DNA of 35,752 bases from Nocardia amamiensis NBRC 102102 (lineage in GTDB: Bacteria > Actinomycetota > Actinomycetes > Mycobacteriales > Mycobacteriaceae): NCBI RefSeq assembly GCF_001612745.1, contig NZ_BDBA01000132.1, positions 1 through 35,752 on the forward strand. The letters run 5' to 3'. Below the pieces are notes generated by a model, which was given only the letters and a program-made list of their open reading frames with translations, was not told the DNA's origin and made no database searches. Positions 30,943-35,752 of this stretch are shown here, piece by piece; within the stretch, counting starts at the first letter, position 1, and each line of letters starts with the position of its first letter. The translations under genes and the position numbers were made by a program.

Positions 30943-30999
30943 GCGTGGCAGCTTCCCCGGCGCGAGCGGGTCAGGCGCGCCGGGAAAGAGCTGCCACGC
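30943..30999 (-). promoter_or_regulatory. Long hairpin abutting the perM start
   Basis: GCGTGGCAGCT (30943-30953) pairs with AGCTGCCACGC (30989-30999), and inside it CCCGGCGCG pairs with CGCGCCGGG. It begins nine bases upstream of the perM ATG and lies between the DUF5336 stop (31030) and perM. It may terminate the DUF5336 transcript, control perM, or both. There is no U-run. Confidence 0.75.
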
Positions 31000-31029
31000 T
31001 GCCGTCGCGCCAGGGAAGGCGGCGCGGTG

Positions 31030-32082
31030 TTACTTGTTGTTGTCGTCCGAGGGACGGAATGCCTGGGTGGCGTCGGAGGACGGATCGCCACCCTGCTCGC
31101 CGCCGAACGGCTGGCTCGGCTGGCTCGGCTGCTGTCCGAACCCCGGCGAGCCGTAGGGCGACTGCTGGCCCGAGGGCTGCCCGCCGAAATTCTGGGTCGC
31201 GCTCTCGTCCGGACGCGGCTGCGCGCCGTAGGGCGAACCCGGCTGCTGGGACGCGCCGTATGCCGTGGTCGGCTGGCTCTGCCCATAGGGCGAGGGCGAC
31301 TGCGGCTGCCCATAGGGCTGACCCTGCTGACTCTGGCCGTAGCTCGGCTGGCTCTGCCCGTAGGGCGAAGGCTGCTGCGAGGGGAACTGCGGCGGGGCGG
31401 ACTGGCCGTAGCCGGACTGCCCGTACGGCCCGCTCGGTCCGTAACCGGGCTGACTCGGCTGCCCCTGACCATAGGACGCCTGCCCGAACGACGGCGGCTG
31501 CTGGCCGTAACCGGCCTGCCCGAAACCGCTCGGCGCGGTGGCCGGGCGCGGTGCCGGCGCCTTGACGACGCCCGCGTCGAACAGCGCCGCCGTGATCGCG
31601 ACCGCAGTCTGCACGAACGCGAGGACCAGCAGGATGTACGCGCCCACCTCCAGCTCGCTGCCCTCACCGAAGTTGAACGACTGGAACAGCAGCGCGATGA
31701 AGCCCGCGGTCGAGGCCGCGGCGGCCGCGCCGATCCAGTTCTGCTTCGGCAGCAACGACAGCGCGGCGAGCAGGCCGCCGAGCAGTAGCAGTCCGAGCAG
31801 CGGCGAGCCGGACGCCACCTCGAACAGGTTGGCCGTCTCCGGCTCACTGACCCGGCGGCCGCCGAGATCGATCGGCTTGCTGCCGAGGAACGGCAGGAAG
31901 CCGAGCAGGAAGTTGATCACGCCGAGCGCCGCTACCCCGACCACCAGGAAGAACGGCAGACCTTTGGCATCGGAACCGGTAGCGCTCGAACCTGAACTGG
32001 CGCCACCCGCGGCCGGGCTCGGGCTGGACGGCGCTGAGGGCGAGGGTGCGTTGTACCCGGAGCCCCCGGTCGGGTAAGACAT
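31030..32082 (-). CDS. DUF5336 membrane protein (Rv0954-like)
   Basis: 350 residues. An N-terminal Ser/Pro-rich part is followed by four membrane segments (LPFFLVVGVAALGVINFLLG; LLGLLLLGGLLAALSLL; IGAAAAASTAGFIALLFQSF; YILLVLAFVQTAVAITAALF). A long Gln/Ser/Tyr/Gly/Pro-rich tail of about 190 residues has repeats such as YGQSQPSYGQSQQ. The family includes the mycobacterial 34 kDa antigenic protein homologue Rv0954, reported as a partner of the cell-division complex. The ATG at 32082 follows TAGGAGACGACGAC. It sits between sucD and perM as in M. tuberculosis. The tail is probably disordered. Confidence 0.88.
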   Translation of the reverse strand: MSYPTGGSGYNAPSPSAPSSPSPAAGGASSGSSATGSDAKGLPFFLVVGVAALGVINFLLGFLPFLGSKPIDLGGRRVSEPETANLFEVASGSPLLGLLLLGGLLAALSLLPKQNWIGAAAAASTAGFIALLFQSFNFGEGSELEVGAYILLVLAFVQTAVAITAALFDAGVVKAPAPRPATAPSGFGQAGYGQQPPSFGQASYGQGQPSQPGYGPSGPYGQSGYGQSAPPQFPSQQPSPYGQSQPSYGQSQQGQPYGQPQSPSPYGQSQPTTAYGASQQPGSPYGAQPRPDESATQNFGGQPSGQQSPYGSPGFGQQPSQPSQPFGGEQGGDPSSDATQAFRPSDDNNK

Positions 32083-32482
32083 GTCGTCGTCTCCTAAATC
32101 GAGTCGTTCATGGTCTTCACGGCTGGATTACTTCTGACGCTACTGCACTGCCCGGCACAGGTCACCCTGCGCCAATTGCCCGGACGGGCGAATCCGCCCC
32201 GATCCCGGCAGGTCGCCGCACGCTATCGCGATACGTGTCCGACCGCAGCCTCTAGCAAGACCACCGACCGCTGAGGTAACTGTTGCCCTCGGTGGCTGTT
32301 TTCACACTGCCGGGGTTCTCACCCACGGGGAATGAACACTGCCACATACCGGTGAACCGTTCGTGCGGCTGCCTCGTGTCTAGAGGTGGAAAATGCGCGA
32401 GCCCGGAGAGACCAACGGTTCCACGCGTGGCCGGTCAGGAGGCTCGGCTGCTGCCCAAGCCTGAGCCCACCGGCCACACATG
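32083..32482. other. Intergenic region upstream of DUF5336 gene
   Basis: 400 bases between the DUF5336 start and the sucD terminator. No gene is supported on either strand; the short plus-strand frames lack binding sites. It probably holds the promoter for the DUF5336 gene. I could not place a convincing -10/-35 pair. Confidence 0.45.
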
Positions 32483-32519
32483 ACGAAGGCCGCCCCCCGA
32501 ATTCGGAGGCGGCCTTCGT
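32483..32519 (-). terminator. Terminator hairpin after sucD
   Basis: ACGAAGGCCGCC pairs perfectly with GGCGGCCTTCGT around a loop containing CCGAATTCGG. It lies 18 bases past the sucD stop and ends the sucC-sucD transcript. Confidence 0.88.
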
Positions 32520-32537
32520 GCGTGGTCGCGGATCGGA

Positions 32538-33452
32538 TCAGGCGCTGATGCTGGCCTTCTCCAGGATCTCGCGGGCCAGCGCGGCAGTCTCGGACGGCGT
32601 CTTGCCGACCTTGACGCCCGCCGCCTCCAGCGCGTCCTTCTTCGCCTGGGCGGTGCCCGACGAGCCGGACACGATGGCGCCCGCGTGGCCCATCGTCTTG
32701 CCCTCGGGGGCGGTGAAGCCGGCCACGTAGCCGACGACCGGCTTGGTGACGTTGGCCTTGATGTAGGCGGCCGCCCGCTCCTCGGCGTCGCCGCCGATCT
32801 CGCCGATCATGACGATCAGCTTGGTCTCCGGGTCCTTCTCGAACGCCTCGATGGCGTCGATGTGGGTGGTGCCGATGACCGGGTCGCCGCCGATGCCGAT
32901 GGAGGTGGAGAAGCCGAAGTCACGCAGCTCGTACATCATCTGGTAGGTCAGCGTGCCGGACTTCGAGACCAGGCCGATCGGGCCCTTGCCGGTGATGTTG
33001 GCCGGGGTGATGCCGACCAGCGACTCGCCGGGAGTGATGATGCCGGGGCAGTTCGGGCCGATGATCCGGGTCTTGGCGCCCTTCTCCACGTTGTAGGCCC
33101 AGGCGTAGGCGGTGTCCTGCACCGGGATGCCCTCGGTGATGACCACCAGCAGCGGGATCTCCGCGTCGATGGCCTCGATGATGGCGTCCTTGGCGAACTT
33201 CGGCGGCACGAACGCGATGGACACATCGGCGCCGGTCTCCTTGATGGCCTCCGCGACGGTGCCGAACACCGGCAGCTCGACCGCGTTGCCATCCTTGTCG
33301 GTGTGCGCCACGGTGGTGCCCGCCTTGCGCGCGTTCACACCGCCCACGATCTGGGTGCCCGCCTTCAGCATCAGCGCGGTGTGCTTGGTGCCCTCGCCGC
33401 CGGTGATGCCCTGGACGATGACCTTGGAATCCTTGTTCAGGAAGATAGACAT
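32538..33452 (-). CDS. sucD: Succinyl-CoA synthetase, alpha subunit
   Basis: 304 residues. A CoA-binding Rossmann domain (VIVQGITGGEGTKHTALMLK) is followed by the ligase domain with IIGPNCPGIITP and the phospho-histidine site in GKTMGHAGAIVSG (KTMGHAGA). With SucC it converts succinyl-CoA and ADP or GDP plus phosphate to succinate, CoA and ATP or GTP in the citric acid cycle. It lies 25 bases after sucC in one operon, behind AAGGACGAAAAGA. Its length and motifs are normal. Confidence 0.97.
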   Translation of the reverse strand: MSIFLNKDSKVIVQGITGGEGTKHTALMLKAGTQIVGGVNARKAGTTVAHTDKDGNAVELPVFGTVAEAIKETGADVSIAFVPPKFAKDAIIEAIDAEIPLLVVITEGIPVQDTAYAWAYNVEKGAKTRIIGPNCPGIITPGESLVGITPANITGKGPIGLVSKSGTLTYQMMYELRDFGFSTSIGIGGDPVIGTTHIDAIEAFEKDPETKLIVMIGEIGGDAEERAAAYIKANVTKPVVGYVAGFTAPEGKTMGHAGAIVSGSSGTAQAKKDALEAAGVKVGKTPSETAALAREILEKASISA

Positions 33453-33477
33453 TCTTTTCGTCCTTACTCGGCCGTCG

Positions 33478-34644
<1,167 letters not shown>

Positions 34645-35057
34645 GTACTCACCGTCTCGTCTGCGTTGTGATGACAACGTCTTTGTTGGCGGCCCGACGT
34701 CGGAAGCGGGTCGGGTCGGACTTTAACCAGTCACATGGAGGGCCAATCGGCCACGTACATCCTAAGTGGCGCAGGTCACGGGCCGGTCCTGCCGGACAGC
34801 AAAACCCCTGGCCAACACTACCGACGAGTAGGTTGCCGACGGCGTGCCAGGTAGAGCCGCCGAACCCGGAAACAGAAGGCCTTCTACTACAACTCGTCGT
34901 CGAGAGATCTCGCCGGCGCACCCATATCGCGGTGAGATACTCGGCGCATCTAAAGTGATCAATCTCACATGTTTGTTACGGAATGTCCGCACCGCTTGTG
35001 GGGGTGCAATCGTTTCGTTACCGTCATTGCGGTCGATGTCACAACACGGTCACGACT
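34645..35057. other. Divergent intergenic region sucC / M23-like gene
   Basis: 413 bases without a supported gene. It should hold the leftward sucC promoter and the rightward promoter of the leader-ORF/M23-like unit. A CRP-like palindrome at 34955-34968 is listed separately. The sequence from about 34950 to 35050 is AT-richer than the coding parts. Confidence 0.5.
34955..34968. promoter_or_regulatory. CRP-like palindrome GTGA-N6-TCAC
   Basis: GTGATCAATCTCAC, flanked by A on both sides, matches the GTGA-N6-TCAC core of mycobacterial CRP/Cmr sites. It lies 106 bases upstream of the leader ORF start at 35074 and about 310 bases from sucC, so the rightward gene is the likelier target. Regulation is inferred. 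Confidence 0.5.
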
Positions 35058-35073
35058 AGGAGGACGGCAAGCT

Positions 35074-35187
35074 TTGACGCAGCACAGCGTTCCGCAGCCT
35101 GAGAGCCGCTCCGCATATGACCGATCGACGCCGCTGACCAGCGGATATCCCAGTTCTTCCCGCTTCACGATGTGGCACCGCCGATGA
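35074..35187 (+). CDS. 37-codon leader ORF coupled to the M23-like gene
   Basis: A TTG at 35074 follows AGGAGG at a ten-base spacing. The product starts LTQHSVPQPESRSAYDRSTP and ends FTMWHRR. Its TGA overlaps the ATG of the next gene by four bases (ATGA at 35184). The next ATG has no ribosome binding site of its own, so translation of the leader probably feeds the main gene. A frameshift joining the two frames is another possibility. Confidence 0.45.
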   Translation: MTQHSVPQPESRSAYDRSTPLTSGYPSSSRFTMWHRR

Positions 35188-35752
35188 ATCACCGCTCCAC
35201 CTTCGCCTCCGATGATCGCCTGCGGTCCGGACATCGTTACCGGGAGGACGACGAGTCCTTCGGTGCGGCGAGCCCGTACGCAGGCACCCAGATCGACGGA
35301 TATGGGGACTCCTCGTACGGCGCGAGCTCGCAGTACGACTACCACCCCACCGCAGGCCAGGGTCAAGGTTTCGCAACCGATCACGCGTCGTTCGAGCCGC
35401 CGGTTCACGACGCGGGCTATGACCACGCGGCCTACCAGAGCACCGGCTACGACGGCTCCTGGGCCTCGAACAACGCTTGGGCGCAACAGGATTGGTCTGA
35501 GCAGGACTCGTGGACCGACGGTGGCGCGTGGAGCTCCGGTGACGCGTGGGCCGAAGAGGAGGCCTGGACGCCGGAAGCGAAGCAGTGGGTGGCCGAGGAC
35601 ACCGGCTGCTGGGCACCGGAGGAATCCTGGGCGTCGGAGACCGCCGAACCCGAGGCGACCGACACCGGCACCGAGCTCCCCGCCGTGCCGACCGTGATTC
35701 CCGCCCGCCGCCCCGGGAACAAGCGCGGGGGCGCGCACCGAGTGCCCGCGCC
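35184..35752 (+). CDS. N-terminal part of a large exported protein, probably M23 peptidase (cut by window edge)
   Basis: 189 codons are visible and the frame is open at the right edge. It starts MNHRSTFASDDRLRSGHRYR. The visible part is low complexity: Tyr/Gly/Ser/Asp-rich, then several Trp-rich acidic repeats (SWTDGGAWSSGDAWAEEEAW). It then turns basic (ARRPGNKRGGAHRVPA), a stretch that often precedes a membrane segment. The catalytic domain is not in the window. In M. tuberculosis the gene divergent from sucC is Rv0950c, an M23-type metallopeptidase, so the call is by position. Translation is probably coupled to the leader ORF. Confidence 0.55.
   Translation, partial: MNHRSTFASDDRLRSGHRYREDDESFGAASPYAGTQIDGYGDSSYGASSQYDYHPTAGQGQGFATDHASFEPPVHDAGYDHAAYQSTGYDGSWASNNAWAQQDWSEQDSWTDGGAWSSGDAWAEEEAWTPEAKQWVAEDTGCWAPEESWASETAEPEATDTGTELPAVPTVIPARRPGNKRGGAHRVPA

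Overview
The window looks like a chromosomal segment of a Nocardia-type actinobacterium (order Mycobacteriales). It has tandem MspA/NfpA-type porins, EspG and WXG100-type proteins of the type VII (ESX) world, XRE-DUF5753/DUF397 pairs, DUF3558 lipoproteins and GC-rich DNA. Its gene orders match Mycobacterium tuberculosis blocks as I recall them (mprA-mprB-pepD-moaB2 and sucC-sucD-Rv0954-perM-purN-purH). All assignments come from reading the sequence and from memory of these families. No database search was run.

Layout. 1-1771 (minus): three tandem porin genes, one cut by the left edge. 2458-6998 (minus): the envelope-stress module mprA-mprB-pepD-moaB2. Direct repeats resembling MprA boxes lie upstream of mprA, of pepD and possibly of the porins. 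7329-12370 (plus): a conservon (sensor kinase, Roadblock, DUF742, GTPase) with a degenerate MHYT membrane protein as fifth gene, then a coiled-coil gene and a strong terminator. 13637-16529: a divergent zinc-starvation cluster. On minus lie a CobW-like gene, rpmE2 and rpmF; on plus lie rpmB, rpmG, rpsN and rpsR. They face each other across two Zur-like boxes and give a set of six alternative ribosomal proteins lacking the zinc-binding cysteine motifs.

16905-26499 is the accessory part. It contains an EspG/PPE-like pair and three overlapping small unknown genes divergent from an XRE-DUF5753/DUF397 pair. Next come a DUF3558 lipoprotein gene with a partner and a zinc-ribbon membrane protein. It ends with a visibly AT-richer five-gene operon (23809-26499): a small TTG-start protein, an unknown protein, a short ESX-like helical protein, a long WXG protein and a lipoprotein. 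The promoter and first codons of the DUF3558 gene are duplicated in front of the PPE-like gene, where they leave a nine-codon leader ORF.

26609-35752 returns to core genome: a lipoprotein, then purH, purN, perM and a DUF5336 gene (minus), then sucD and sucC (minus). Divergent from sucC is the start of a gene inferred from context to be an M23-peptidase gene, cut by the right edge and preceded by a coupled leader ORF and a CRP-like site. The most interesting parts are the compact ESX-like operon without any secretion machinery, the possible MprA control of porins, the complete zinc-free ribosomal set with a CobW-like protein that lacks Walker A, and the long hairpin that abuts the perM start codon.
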